Shown here piece after piece: positions 9,629 through 21,269 of a DNA stretch of 64,000 nucleotides; position 1 is the stretch's first letter; each line of letters starts with the position of its first letter. Location: NCBI RefSeq assembly GCF_030053155.1, contig NZ_CP125643.1, positions 124,001-188,000 of the forward strand, given 5' to 3'. The notes beneath the pieces are model-generated. The model worked only from the letters and a program-made list of their open reading frames with translations. It had not been told where the DNA came from and did no database searches. This DNA comes from Rhizobium sp. BT03 (lineage in GTDB: Bacteria > Pseudomonadota > Alphaproteobacteria > Rhizobiales > Rhizobiaceae). A program made the translations under genes and the position numbers.

Positions 9629-10780
9629 GGCCTTGCTCCCGTTCGTTCGTCCAATACTTGAACTGCGTCGACGCTGACGTTTCGCCCGATTCGTCCACGC
9701 TATGAACGTGCATGACTTCGCCGTGAGTGCCATAGGTTGCCAAAAGTTGGGTCAGCGCGAATACGCCAAAGTGACGACTTCTTCTTTCGCGGCTTCCGAC
9801 TCGGCAAATCCTGTTCGCCAGACTCCGAAGGCCGCCGCCATAGCGAGCAACAAGGCGGCGCCAGTATCTCTCCGGGATACGCAATAAAATCTGCCGCTTC
9901 CTATCTATTGCATTTTTGTACGTTCTCCGCTGAGGTCGCGATCGGCTTGTTTGGTGAGACACCTTGGTCATGCACCAAGGTCGCTAATCAGGCAAAATAG
10001 ATTGATTGGATGCCATCATCCGCGTTTTGAATAACGCTAAAAACGCGGCACCGAAAACGCCTGGGGACCGAGCGCGAACTCGCGACCGCGGCTTTCAGCA
10101 CACTTTAAGTCAGCCAACAGTGAGCGCGGCTGTTGCCCCGGTTGCGCTAGCCAAATGTCGTGATGCTCGGATGGACTCGCCGATTGCAAATTTTCTTTCT
10201 GCTTTATACGTCGTAAGGGGTGCCTTGATAGAAGCTCCACTCGTTAGCTTCGAGTTCAGGCTCTCGCGTCTGCAGCATGGGAAATGATTTCTAATTCTGC
10301 CGGGTATTCGTACAACGTACAGATCTCGTCAAACTTGGAACACGCACCCGTTTGCATAGTTTGCCCAAGGTCGGGATCCCGTTCCGCAAATTTGGGACAA
10401 ATTCGAGCCATACGTGCGGCGACGCCGATGGCCGCCGCGTTCGATTGCTGAACCCGCTTAGTCGACTCGCGGCTGCCGGTATGGTCTAACATCGTCGCGT
10501 TCATGTTTGGCCCGGAGTTGGTATGGGGGCTGGCCGGAATAAAAACACGCCCATTAAAATATCTCAATAGAATCAACTGGCTGGGCGACATCGGAGCGAC
10601 GCGTCCGGAGCCTGGCTTGAATTGAACCGAACCGAATTGGCGCAGGACCATTTACACAGCACGCTGAAATCTGCATATTGCCGCGCGTTGTCGCTATCCC
10701 AAGTTGATGCACGAGTCGCTTTCGCTCCCGTCAAAAGCAGCTGGGCACGAGCTCTTTTCAAGAATTTAGAAGGCAAGGAT
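9629..10780. other. intergenic stretch without a supported gene
   Basis: About 1.15 kb with only short overlapping frames on both strands. None has a recognisable domain together with a good ribosome-binding site. No promoter of the nod-box, -24/-12 or FNR-box type was recognised. Confidence 0.45.
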
Positions 10781-11218
10781 ATGGAAAATTTTGTGTATCT
10801 GTTGGAGCCAGAAAGTGCGATCTTTCGCGCCGCTGAGCTCCCTGATCGCAACAGCATTGCATCGATCGCCGGTTTAATTGGCAGTGATCTTATTCAGATG
10901 ATCCGCTTCGACGACATGCACTCGCTATTTGTTGGCGAAGAAGCTTTGCGAGTTGGGTTAACCGCCTTTACGATCTTTGACGGGTACCCGATCCCTCTTG
11001 CCGGGCAGATAGCGCTTTTGGGAGGCGATGGTAGTAAACCTTATCGTTCGCCGTCAATAACGATGACGGAAGCCGCGCGACGTTTTGAATGTTGCCGGCC
11101 GGTGCTTGATCCTGTGTTTGTTCCGATGGACCGAGTGGCGAACAAGGGCCTCATCGTTGCGGGCGCACTGGAAGGCCTGCAAGTGCGTATTGATCGCCGC
11201 TCCCCGGTGCTCCTATGA
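10781..11218 (+). CDS. hypothetical protein upstream of nifQ
   Basis: A 145-residue acidic protein starting MENFVYLLEPESAIFRAAEL, with AAGGCAAGGAT immediately upstream. A longer frame exists, but this ATG has the better ribosome-binding site. I do not recognise the family. It has no signal peptide or membrane segment. Gly/Pro-rich stretches such as FDGYPIPLAGQIALLGG suggest a compact soluble fold. Its last codons overlap the next small gene (ATGA), so the two may be co-transcribed. Confidence 0.55.
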   Translation: MENFVYLLEPESAIFRAAELPDRNSIASIAGLIGSDLIQMIRFDDMHSLFVGEEALRVGLTAFTIFDGYPIPLAGQIALLGGDGSKPYRSPSITMTEAARRFECCRPVLDPVFVPMDRVANKGLIVAGALEGLQVRIDRRSPVLL

Positions 11219-11427
11219 GCGCAATGACGAATGATAGGATCCAGGAGAATGAACTCTATCGCGCCGATTCGCTGAGAGTCCGCGAGCGTGGCGACATGGG
11301 CTCGAGAAACGGAAAGCTGACGCCTCAAAGCGGCGTTTACTACGTTGCCGAAGGCCTCCCGTTCAACTGGACAAAGGTCAACACTGAAGGTCGGAAGACG
11401 TTCAGTGCCGGTCTCCAACTACTCTGA
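11215..11427 (+). CDS. small hypothetical protein overlapping the preceding gene
   Basis: A 70-residue polar protein that begins at the ATGA overlap with the gene before it. The C-terminal half (GVYYVAEGLPFNWTKVNTEG) looks like a folded segment, but no family is recognised. Coding status is supported mainly by the four-base overlap and the open frame. Confidence 0.4.
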   Translation: MSAMTNDRIQENELYRADSLRVRERGDMGSRNGKLTPQSGVYYVAEGLPFNWTKVNTEGRKTFSAGLQLL

Positions 11428-11655
11428 GGACTATCGAAGAGACATATGATAACTCTATCGGCGGCTAACACGTCGTTGCGCAGCAATTGATCTTTGATCT
11501 TCCCTCAGATTGCTACACTCAGACTGCTCGATCGGCGCCGCAGATTGAAAGCCTGCGTTTGTCCGTTTGGCGATAACTGGGAGGCGGGATCGCCTCCCCG
11601 CTGCACGGGCGATCGAGTGATTGAAAAGCCGGCTTCAACTGTCACTTGCTCAAGC

Positions 11656-11670
11656 TGGCACAACCTTTGA
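11656..11670 (+). promoter_or_regulatory. sigma-54 type -24/-12 promoter before nifQ
   Basis: TGGCAC, five bases, then TTGA, about 65 bases before the nifQ ATG. The spacing and the -24 element fit the RpoN consensus; the -12 element has GA instead of GC, as do both nifH promoters here. An imperfect NifA half-site pair (TGT-N10-ATA, 11560-11575) lies about 90 bases upstream. Confidence 0.6.
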
Positions 11671-11735
11671 ATGCTCGCCTTGCGGGGATCAAAGCAGCCA
11701 ACTGAATTCGATTATTGGAGAAAGCGACGAAGCGC

Positions 11736-12446
11736 ATGCCAAATGTGCATCACATCGGGGTCTCGACGGTGGCGGTGCCAGCTGCGGACGCCGCACGTCA
11801 AACCGGCATAGCCGTCGACCACTGCGACGATTGCCAAACACGCTATTTCAGCCGACCATGCCAGATGGGTCTCAAGTTATATTTTGATGACTATGTGCTC
11901 TTCCGCGTTTTTTCGCGCGCACTTGAAGAAATTGAGATGGGGATTGCCACCGCGACCGAGGCAACCGGCCTTTCGCTTAGGGAGCTGCGGGATATACCAG
12001 CCCGCAGTTTCCCGGCAAGGCTTATCCGCGCTTTTGCCCTGCAAGAGGCGAGTGATTGCGTGCCTGATGCGGAGGAGCAACTGTTGCGCGATATGCTCCT
12101 AGGGCATGTGCGGCCAGGCGACCCTGAGGGCGTGCGTTTTGCTAAGATCATTGCGCGACGTTCCATGCGCGAAGACCACCTCTGGCGGGATCTCGGCTTG
12201 CTTGACAAAGCCGAACTTAGGAGATTGCTGTTCGCGCATTTTCCGGCGCTGGTGGCAGGCAACACCAACAACATGAGGTGGAAGAAGTATTTTTACCGCA
12301 AGATTTGCGAAGCTGAAGGCTTTTCCCTTTGTAGCGCTCCCAGCTGCAAGGAATGCGGCGATTTTAATGAATGCTTTCTCCCTGAGGAAAGCGGAAGTCT
12401 TTCTGGAGCGGCAGAGTTCGTCGGGCGCGAGATCTTGAAAACGTGA
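11736..12446 (+). CDS. nifQ: NifQ, molybdenum donor for iron-molybdenum cofactor
   Basis: A 236-residue protein whose C-terminus carries the NifQ signature C-x4-C-x2-C-x5-C (CSAPSCKECGDFNEC). This binds a Mo-Fe-S cluster passed on for FeMo-co assembly. The central part, with RSMREDHLWRDLGLLDKAEL and NMRWKKYFYRKICEAEGF, also fits the family. The ATG at 11736 was chosen; an in-frame TTG at 11715 next to GGAG is an alternative. It sits just upstream of the solo nifH, outside the nifHDK operon. Confidence 0.9.
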   Translation: MPNVHHIGVSTVAVPAADAARQTGIAVDHCDDCQTRYFSRPCQMGLKLYFDDYVLFRVFSRALEEIEMGIATATEATGLSLRELRDIPARSFPARLIRAFALQEASDCVPDAEEQLLRDMLLGHVRPGDPEGVRFAKIIARRSMREDHLWRDLGLLDKAELRRLLFAHFPALVAGNTNNMRWKKYFYRKICEAEGFSLCSAPSCKECGDFNECFLPEESGSLSGAAEFVGREILKT

Positions 12447-14226
<1,780 letters not shown>

Positions 14227-14241
14227 CTGCCGCTGTCGACA

Positions 14242-14271
14242 GGACGCGCTGGCCCTTGCGCCAGCGCGTCC
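14242..14271 (+). terminator. strong hairpin after nifH (copy 1)
   Basis: A 12-bp perfect stem GGACGCGCTGGC / GCCAGCGCGTCC around a 6-base loop, 15 bases after the nifH stop. No T-run follows, so mRNA stabilisation or partial attenuation is as likely as termination. Confidence 0.6.
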
Positions 14272-14333
14272 TTCCAAGAAAGCCGCTTCGGCGACGACGA
14301 CCTAACCCGAACCTTGAAAGGGGGCAGGGGCCC

Positions 14334-14546
14334 ATGAGCCTTGATTACGAGAATGACAGCGTTTTGCATGAACAGCTCATTGCGGAAGTATTAGCGCAAT
14401 ATCCAGACAAGGCGGCGAAGCGCCGCAAGAAGCACCTCAGCGTCGCAACGAGCGGCGACGAGCCTGGCGATGAGCCGAAGGCCCTTTCCGAATGCGACGT
14501 CAAATCGAACATCAAGTCCATTCCGGGCGTGGCATGTGCCCAATAG
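14334..14546 (+). pseudogene. nifD: truncated nifD (first 66 codons)
   Basis: Starts [15 protein letters not shown] like the full nifD and matches it to ...SNIKSIPGV, where the repeat ends. Four unrelated residues (ACAQ) and a stop follow. It lacks the FeMo-co ligands and all P-cluster cysteines, so it has no nitrogenase function. The break marks one end of the nifH duplication. Confidence 0.9.
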
Positions 14547-14571
14547 GACCACGCTTTCGAAGGAAAAAAAC

Positions 14572-15966
14572 GTGTCAAATATTGTATGTGAACGTGACAC
14601 GGACTGCAGGCGAAAGTCTTTGCGCGCACCGTCGTCGATTTTCGTTCCGAACACAAATAGCGGGGCGCAGTTGCCTTGGTATACTATCTACCCAACAATA
14701 CAGGAGTTTTCTCCAGAAATCGGCGCCCACACTTATGAGCAATGGCTGAGAAGCCAGGGAACTGATGACGCTGTCTCGCTCTATCTCCACATTCCATTCT
14801 GCCGCTCGATGTGCTGGTATTGTGGTTTTCCGACTAGCATCACTCGTCGGGACACTTTGATAACCGATTATCTAGCAATGCTGCGCGAGGAAATCCGCCT
14901 GGTCGCCGAGCAAGTGCCGCAGGCACTCTCCGTGGGTGACGTGCACTTTGGCGGCGGATCCCCGACCATTATGCCATCGGCAGACTTCCTGTCGCTAATG
15001 GAACTCCTGCGCGGCCGTTTTGCGCTTGAGCGAGGTGCAACCATTGCCGTTGAGGTCGACCCGCGCACGTTCACCACCGATATGGCCGAAGCCCTAGAAA
15101 GAACCGGTGTGAATCGCGCAAGCGTCGGTGTGCAGAGCTTCGATCCCGTCGTACAAAAAGCGATCAACCGGATTCAGAGCGAGGCGCAAGTGATGACCGC
15201 CGTCGAAAACCTCCGCCTGTATGGGGTCAGGCGTATCAATTTCGACTTGATGTTCGGTTTGCCGAACCAAACCGTCCAGTCCTGTCTCGAGAGCGCTATG
15301 TTAGCTATTGCGATGCGTCCCGACCGCCTCGCGGTTTTCGGTTATTCCCACGTTCCATCTTTTCGAAAAAATCAGCGCTTGATTGACACAGCAGCACTGC
15401 CCGATATAGCCGCGCGAGCTGAGCAGGCCTCAGCCATGGCCGATACGTTAGTTGCAGCAGGCTATCTGCAAATTGGTCTCGACCATTTTGCTTTGCCGGA
15501 TGACGAGCTTGCAATAGCACAGAGAGCTGGTCGTCTGCGCCGAAATTCGCTTGGTTACTCTGCCGAAACCTGCTCAACTGTCATCGGTTTGGGCGCGTCC
15601 GCCATTGGTCGTTGCGGCGACGGTTACGTTCAAAACGATCTCACGCAAAGCTGTTATAACCGGCACATAGCATCCGGCCGCTTGGCGATCTCAAGGGGCT
15701 ACCGTTTAGCTACCGAGGATCGCGTAAGAGCTGCAATCATCGAACAGCTCATGTGCTACTTGGAGGCGGACATATCAGCAATCTGTACGGCTCAGGGATT
15801 TGATCAGACCCATCTAGTGAGTTCAGCTAAGCAGCTAGAGATTCTGGCTGAGGATGGGATCGTTGAGTTTGACAACGGTTTAGTCAGTGTGCGGCACGAA
15901 CGTCGCTCTGCCCTTCGCCATGTCGCTGCCGCGTTCGATGCTTATCTTGGCCGCCAGCCGATCTAG
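14572..15966 (+). CDS. hemN: oxygen-independent coproporphyrinogen III dehydrogenase, HemN (copy 1)
   Basis: A 464-residue radical-SAM enzyme with the cluster motif as FCRSMCWYCGF (Cx3CxxC) near residue 110, and the HemN stretches HFGGGSPTIM and VEVDPRTF. It makes protoporphyrinogen without oxygen, supplying haem to microaerobic bacteroids. The start is a GTG at 14572 preceded by GAAGGA. It begins 26 bases after the nifD stub, so it is probably read from the nifH sigma-54 promoter. It resembles the HemN at 47436-48788 but is more diverged at the N-terminus. Confidence 0.92.
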   Translation: MSNIVCERDTDCRRKSLRAPSSIFVPNTNSGAQLPWYTIYPTIQEFSPEIGAHTYEQWLRSQGTDDAVSLYLHIPFCRSMCWYCGFPTSITRRDTLITDYLAMLREEIRLVAEQVPQALSVGDVHFGGGSPTIMPSADFLSLMELLRGRFALERGATIAVEVDPRTFTTDMAEALERTGVNRASVGVQSFDPVVQKAINRIQSEAQVMTAVENLRLYGVRRINFDLMFGLPNQTVQSCLESAMLAIAMRPDRLAVFGYSHVPSFRKNQRLIDTAALPDIAARAEQASAMADTLVAAGYLQIGLDHFALPDDELAIAQRAGRLRRNSLGYSAETCSTVIGLGASAIGRCGDGYVQNDLTQSCYNRHIASGRLAISRGYRLATEDRVRAAIIEQLMCYLEADISAICTAQGFDQTHLVSSAKQLEILAEDGIVEFDNGLVSVRHERRSALRHVAAAFDAYLGRQPI

Positions 15967-16129
15967 ACTGGCAAACGGAGGACCTTGGAGTGATCACTTA
16001 ATCGAGCTCGAGTTCGTCGAGATGTTAGGCAGGAGGCAAGCCCCCAATTGCTCGATTTTAAATCGATCGCTGAATTCGCAGTCCATGGCATGTGTCGGTC
16101 TCGATCGCGTCACAGTTCAGCTCTCGCCA

Positions 16130-16370
16130 CTGGCAAAGAAATCCGCCGTCAAATATCGTGAAAGGTCTGGCGCAGCACGGCTTCACCGGCTCGGTTGCGC
16201 GCGCCAACTTGAAGCAGGCGACACCTTCGTTCAAAACGGACCAGACGCCCGGACAGTTCAGCTTGACGCCACCAATGCGGCTTCGATTGCGCAGGCGGCG
16301 GAGACGCGCATCCAGGAAACCTGCGGCAGGCTCGATGTTCACGGTGGCGATCGAGCGCGGTTAAATGCCT
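16130..16370 (+). pseudogene. short-chain dehydrogenase fragment
   Basis: A readable stretch, GPDARTVQLDATNAASIAQA followed by ETRIQETCGRLDV, matches the beta4-alpha4 region of SDR enzymes just before the NNAG motif. The preceding part (QHGFTGSVARANLKQ) resembles the first Rossmann helix in another frame. No start, catalytic Tyr-Lys or C-terminus is present. Confidence 0.5.
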
Positions 16371-16516
16371 AGAACATGGCCTAAACACTCTTGTCGTTGA
16401 TCTCGACGAAATGGGACCGTGTTCGGACCCCAATTATTTGTCCTTGCCGTACACAGGTGATGCTGCCGTTGGCTCCACTACATGCCCAGGGCGACAGGTT
16501 GTTGCACTGCGACAGG

Positions 16517-17056
16517 TCACCGTTCAAACCGCTCCAGCATTGTTCTCAACTGCGCGTTTTGCAGCCTTAGCTTTCTGGCTAGCTGCCTCCTGAGCACCCT
16601 GATGTCTTCGTCGAGGCTCATCTGGTCCGCAGTGTGAACTGCCGGGGCAGCGTTTGCAATCGCGGCTGATGCCTTCTTACGCGGGGCGACCTCGAGAGTT
16701 CGCTCGAGCCTCGTAGCATCGTGCCCAGCGGCGATGTCGGTACTAAGCCCGCCGAATGGAGGTGGATCGGCCGCCTCAACGTTTTTGGCATCTTGGCCTT
16801 CGACCTGATCGTGGCCACCGATTCCGACTTCCTTAGAAACAACAAACTCGGTGGAAATTGCAGGAGAATGGCCGTGACGGGGAGGCCCCTCGCTTGCCGG
16901 TCGAACGGCGCTTATCAGGCTCTTCTCGGCAGGCGTTTCGGTCGGACCGGCAATGGCCAATGTGTCCGGCGTAACCTTCTGGTCCGAGCCGTTTTCTCGC
17001 TTTTGTTCGCGACCCGGTGAGATCAGTCGGGCAAGAAGTTTCCAGGGAGACGCCAT
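16517..17056 (-). CDS. SyrB-like protein, divergent
   Basis: A 179-residue hydrophilic protein. Its C-terminal 45 residues (SLDEDIRVLRRQLARKLRLQ...) form a charged coiled coil very like the end of the neighbouring SyrB-like protein, and the N-terminal part is low-complexity and Pro/Ala/Glu rich. The start ATG at 17056 has only a weak ribosome-binding site. The shared tail suggests a diverged paralogue of the next gene. A regulatory role is inferred. Confidence 0.45.
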   Translation of the reverse strand: MASPWKLLARLISPGREQKRENGSDQKVTPDTLAIAGPTETPAEKSLISAVRPASEGPPRHGHSPAISTEFVVSKEVGIGGHDQVEGQDAKNVEAADPPPFGGLSTDIAAGHDATRLERTLEVAPRKKASAAIANAAPAVHTADQMSLDEDIRVLRRQLARKLRLQNAQLRTMLERFER

Positions 17057-17184
17057 CTATCCGACCTCGCGTTTTATCCCGCAAGCAGGCAGTGAGTTTG
17101 GGGTCCGGCAACAGCATTACCGTTGCCGAATTGTTTGTCTCGATAAGAATGTAGATCCGGTCGCTTATTGACCGGCTGCTTATA

Positions 17185-17592
17185 TCAATCGAGCTTGAGC
17201 CGTTTGCGCAGATCTTCATTTTCAGCGCGAAGTTTTCCAGCAAGAAGCTTGCGCAGCCGCTGATTTTCCTCTTCCAACTGCAAAAGGTCTGCCATTTCAT
17301 CGCTCGCCGTCATCGGGGCAGCCGGCGCTGCCTGCACCGCCTTCGGAGCACGGCGCACAGGTGCGCGTTTGGCGCTCGCCGCAGCTTCGATAGCCTTTGT
17401 CTTGCGCCCTCTCCTCTTCACACCACCGTCCCCGGCCAGCGCAGCTGCCGGCTCTGCCGTAGCGTCAGCTAACGCGGTCTCGAGTGCCGCGACTTTTTTG
17501 GCGCGCGGTTTGCGCTGTTTCTTCGGCGCATTAGGCGTTTCGACAACGGTCTGTCCATCGACCTTGGTTGTCGTATTAGTCTCGTCGGCCAT
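17185..17592 (-). CDS. SyrB-like regulator
   Basis: A 135-residue protein starting MADETNTTTKVDGQTVVE at 17592, with AGGAG six bases upstream. It has basic Lys/Arg patches (PKKQRKPRAKK, VKRRGRKTK, RAPVRRAPK) and a C-terminal coiled coil (LLQLEEENQRLRKLLAGKL). This composition fits the rhizobial SyrB group, implicated in control of syrM/exopolysaccharide genes. No helix-turn-helix is evident. A SyrA/PsiA-like gene lies 8 kb away in the same window. Confidence 0.55.
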   Translation of the reverse strand: MADETNTTTKVDGQTVVETPNAPKKQRKPRAKKVAALETALADATAEPAAALAGDGGVKRRGRKTKAIEAAASAKRAPVRRAPKAVQAAPAAPMTASDEMADLLQLEEENQRLRKLLAGKLRAENEDLRKRLKLD

Positions 17593-18405
17593 GCTCATCT
17601 CCTGTGTATCTGATGCAGTTGTCGACGGCCCGAGAGGCGCTGTCAACAACTGCTCGGCCTGATCTTGTTCCGGCAAAGACATTTCGCTGTCGGGTTTGCC
17701 ACTCTGAGAGCTACCTGACAGAAAAGGCAATGCCTCTTCCTCTAGATCGCGCGCGACTGACTTTAGATCCACATTGCCCCAGATCGAGTTCGATCTGGCA
17801 TCAAGTTTTCGCCTGCCGTTCTTGTACTCGACGGCAAAACTGCGTTGCACTTTTTTCAATATAAGAGGCCTTGGAGAATCCACGGGGTGGCTGATGTTAT
17901 GCTGGAACAGCACGAATAGCGCCTACCGGACTACCAGTCTATACCCACGGTCTAGCCTGAGGCCAATTTTTTAGCGCCGCATTATTTTTTGGAGTTACCG
18001 CGGCCTCTGCCGATTTATCGTCCCGGTCCCTAAAGTGGTGAAGGAGCCGCGCACCAACCCAGGCTTCTCCTTCGTCGGCTGGCGCTTCAAAGACCAGATG
18101 CTGCGCACTTACGCCGGGGAAAATGTTGAAGCGCTTGGCCCACGTTTCGCGGCACTCGCAGCGGCGGTGCTGACCAAGACCGAACGCAGTTTCCTTGCAG
18201 CTAGCGCCGCCATTAGGCTCATTGATGTGCCGAGACGAACATGCGGCTTGGCTTTGTCGGCTGAAACAAGAGTAGCGAAGGAGTGTTGCTTTTATGACAA
18301 GACACGAGGAGTTTGTCGGTCGAATGTCACAGGCGGATCTGCCTTGCACACGGCCGCCATAGAGAGAAGGATGGGGTCGCCGCTCGCTTCACTGCTGAGT
18401 CACGC
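17593..18405. other. region without a supported gene
   Basis: About 0.8 kb. Open frames on both strands (for example 17939-18349 minus) lack ribosome-binding sites and recognisable motifs. It may hold degraded sequence before the nod box. Confidence 0.4.
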
Positions 18406-18454
18406 CATCGTTTTCGTGAATGCATTCCATCCAAACAATCGATTTTACTGATCG
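18406..18454 (+). promoter_or_regulatory. nod box upstream of nodA stub and nolO
   Basis: CATCGTTTTCGTGAATGC, then CATCCAAACAATCGATTTTA and CTGATC. The ATCC-AAACAATCGATTTTAC core and the upstream dyad match the NodD-binding consensus. It points toward nolO, 760 bases downstream. Confidence 0.88.
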
Positions 18455-18519
18455 AAACGGTTGCCATTAGAAGACGCTGAAGAAGCGTTTTGTAAAAGCC
18501 GTAATTCGGAGTTCTTAAA

Positions 18520-18561
18520 ATGGGTCCTCGGGTGCCGTGGAGACTGTGCTGGGAAAACGAG
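18520..18561 (+). pseudogene. nodA: nodA N-terminal stub
   Basis: After the nod box the text reads M-GPRVPWRLCWENE, close to the start of NodA (compare [13 protein letters not shown] of the intact gene at 61880). The similarity stops after 14 codons. The position, 65 bases from a nod box, is what a nodA start would have. Confidence 0.7.
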
Positions 18562-19211
18562 ATGAGGCAGTCGGTCTGCTGCCTGGTCTCGATCGTTATC
18601 TTGCGCTCGACGTGATCGGGTAGAATCTTGGTCGTTGCTTCTCGACGTTTCAGTGGGCTCTCACGGGACGCACTTTTGCCCCGGTCGATGCCGCCTCCTA
18701 TTCGTCTTCACCGCGCGCTGGTCATCTTTCTACTGCTTCCCCTTCTAGCGTTTGTTGCAGATCGGTTCTCACGCCGTGGGCGCCGTTCGACGTGATTATC
18801 AATGGCGGCCCCACCGCGTGGGAGCTGAGTTCGGTGCTGGCGCATATGCGAATGACGGAGGCCGGCGGCGGAATTCTGTGTGCTATGCCTCGGAGCCAAC
18901 GCAGGCGCACTCGCCGCTGCAAGGATACGGTCTGCGACCTTTGCAGCGACCACCAAACGTCGTTGTGGCTGTCGGGCGGAAAGATGAAGGACTGGGTAAT
19001 GTGGATACGTTACGCGGCGTTACTGCCGCAAATGCTTCGGTCTGGGGCTCTGTTAGCGCCGATTGTCGGCAATCTCACCGATCCGGTCACGATCTGATTT
19101 CGGCTTCGACCCGTGAGCTCTAGCTGCACTGTCAAGCGCCACCCTATGAAACTGCGAAAGCCGGTGGCCAGACCAGAGCGACCTACCTTTCGAAACGAAC
19201 TGGAGAGCAAC
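18562..19211. other. leader region between nodA stub and nolO
   Basis: 650 bases with no recognised gene. A plus-strand frame 18792-19097 is open but has no recognisable motif. The nod box transcript would have to cross this stretch to reach nolO. Confidence 0.4.
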
Positions 19212-21269
19212 ATGCTGTGTCTAGGGCTCAGTGGCGGTCTAAGCAGAGTCTACGAAAATTCGTTCGATCTACCGAACACCTTTATGCACGATGGGGCTGC
19301 GGTTCTCGTTCGCGACGGGCGAGTGATAGCGGCGGTCGAGGAGGAGCGCCTTAACCGGATCAAGCACTCCAACAAGTTACCAACGCGTTCGATTCAATAT
19401 TGCCTCGCATCTGCAGGTGTTCACCTGAGCGACATCGACCGCATCGCGTATTATGCGACCGAGGCCTATTGCAACGCTGTGCTCGAGCGCGTGCGCCTCT
19501 CTCACCCAAGTACCCCAATACCGGACGCGAGACTGTTGTTGTGCGGATTACTCGGGCAAGAATTTGGTGCCGAAATTGATCCCTCACGTGTGTCGTTCGT
19601 GAGCCACCATATGTCGCACGCGGTGAGCTCGTTTTTCATGTCGGGCTTCGAGCGAAGTTTGGTCCTCTCAATTGACGGCGGTGGAGACTTTCTTTCGGGG
19701 CTTTTGGCGATTGGTTCCAGCACGGAGATTGAGCCACTCGTGACATTTCCGGAGAATGATTCTCTAGGGCTGCTATACTTGGAAACGATCCGCTACCTAG
19801 GTTATGGCGCGTTCGATGAATATAAGATCATGGGTCTGGCACCTTACGGCAATCCCGCTTCGTACCGCGAGATCTTCGAACAATTTTACGAACTCCTAGA
19901 CGACGGTGGTTATCGGGTCCATCTCGACCGAGTTGGTCCTACGTTGCTCAGTAACATTCAAATACGCCAGAAAGGCATGCCGTTCACGCAGCAGCATAAA
20001 GATGTGAGTGCTTCACTGCAGGAAGCACTGGAACGGATCGTGTTCCACGTCCTACGGCATTACACCAAGGTTACGGGCATCGAACGACTGTGTTTGGCCG
20101 GAGGAGTGGCTCACAACTGCACTTTGAATGGCAAGCTGCTGTACTCGGGGATGTTTGACGACATCTTCGTGCAACCGGCTGCCCATGACGCTGGCTGCGC
20201 ACTAGGCGCCGCATTGATGGCGTCTCATGATCTGGGGCATCCGGCACCTCGTGAGCGTTTGCAAAACGTCTATTGGGGACCCGACCTGGAGAGCGAAGGA
20301 AGCGTGGAGGAGGAACTTTTTGCTTGGGGCCAGCATCTCGAAATTGAACGGAGTGATGACGTGACAGGCAAAGCAGCCGAATGGATTGCGGATGGCGCCG
20401 TGATCGCCTGGGTGCAGGGGCGTTCGGAGTTCGGTCCACGGGCGCTAGGCAACCGGAGTATTCTTGCTGATCCGAGGCCGGCGTCAAACAAGGATCGAAT
20501 TAATATGATGGTCAAGAAGCGGGAAGGCTACCGCCCATTTGCTCCCTCGGTATTGGAGGAGGACGCCGTGGAATTTTTTGATCTGCCAGGTACCTTGCGC
20601 AAATTTCCTTTTATGAATTTCGTAGTGTCTGTGCGCGAACCCAAGCGTAGTTCGCTAGGCGCCATCACGCACGTAGATGGTACGGCTCGTTTGCAGACAG
20701 TGTCACGCGAGACAAATCCCGCATATTGGGAGCTAATCAATGCTTTCGGGAAGCGAACCGGCGTTCCGATCTTGCTCAACACGTCGTTTAACAACAACGC
20801 CGAGCCGGTAGTGGATTCGGTTAGGGATGCCGTAACGACTTTTTTGACGACCGACCTGGATGCACTTGTGATCGGTCCATTTCTCGTCAAGAAGCGAATC
20901 TCAACGATGGAGGAGTGGAATAAACTAGCAGTTTCCTTGCCACCTTACGCAAGTCTCCATCAGGCGCGTGCATATTCCACCCTGGATCGGCAAGAGACTG
21001 TATGTGAGATCCGCACAGGCGCCTCCAGCCTGCAGGCCGTGCGTATTTCACCGGAGTTGTTTGAACAGCTAATTAGGATTGAGGGAGAAGCCCTGGTTGG
21101 CGACATTTTGGATGGAATCGCGCCTGTTTCAGGTAGTCGTGAGACTTTCCTAAATGAACTTCGGCAGATTTGGGAGCAGCGTTGCATATGCTTAAGCCCG
21201 GTACGTGGCCGCAAATCACAGGTATCCGTCCCCGCTGAGGCCTCGGTGACTAGTGGGCTTTCAGCATAG
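19212..21269 (+). CDS. nolO: nodulation carbamoyltransferase NolO
   Basis: A 685-residue member of the NodU/CmcH carbamoyltransferase family. The start MLCLGLSGGLSRVYENS at 19212 follows GGAGA. Motifs include MHDGAAVLVRDG, SFVSHHMSHAVSSFF (histidines of the ASKHA-like domain), LSIDGGGD, and the C-terminal block QGRSEFGPRALGNRSIL. NolO adds a carbamoyl group to the non-reducing sugar of Nod factor. The frame is intact, and the next gene is noeI, the order seen in other rhizobia. The NodU-type relative in this window is broken, so this is the only intact carbamoyltransferase here. Confidence 0.9.
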   Translation: MLCLGLSGGLSRVYENSFDLPNTFMHDGAAVLVRDGRVIAAVEEERLNRIKHSNKLPTRSIQYCLASAGVHLSDIDRIAYYATEAYCNAVLERVRLSHPSTPIPDARLLLCGLLGQEFGAEIDPSRVSFVSHHMSHAVSSFFMSGFERSLVLSIDGGGDFLSGLLAIGSSTEIEPLVTFPENDSLGLLYLETIRYLGYGAFDEYKIMGLAPYGNPASYREIFEQFYELLDDGGYRVHLDRVGPTLLSNIQIRQKGMPFTQQHKDVSASLQEALERIVFHVLRHYTKVTGIERLCLAGGVAHNCTLNGKLLYSGMFDDIFVQPAAHDAGCALGAALMASHDLGHPAPRERLQNVYWGPDLESEGSVEEELFAWGQHLEIERSDDVTGKAAEWIADGAVIAWVQGRSEFGPRALGNRSILADPRPASNKDRINMMVKKREGYRPFAPSVLEEDAVEFFDLPGTLRKFPFMNFVVSVREPKRSSLGAITHVDGTARLQTVSRETNPAYWELINAFGKRTGVPILLNTSFNNNAEPVVDSVRDAVTTFLTTDLDALVIGPFLVKKRISTMEEWNKLAVSLPPYASLHQARAYSTLDRQETVCEIRTGASSLQAVRISPELFEQLIRIEGEALVGDILDGIAPVSGSRETFLNELRQIWEQRCICLSPVRGRKSQVSVPAEASVTSGLSA

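Noticed and set aside
18035..18451. Plus-strand frame before the nod box
   Set aside because: It runs through the nod box itself and shows no domain; a minus-strand frame over the same part is equally unconvincing.
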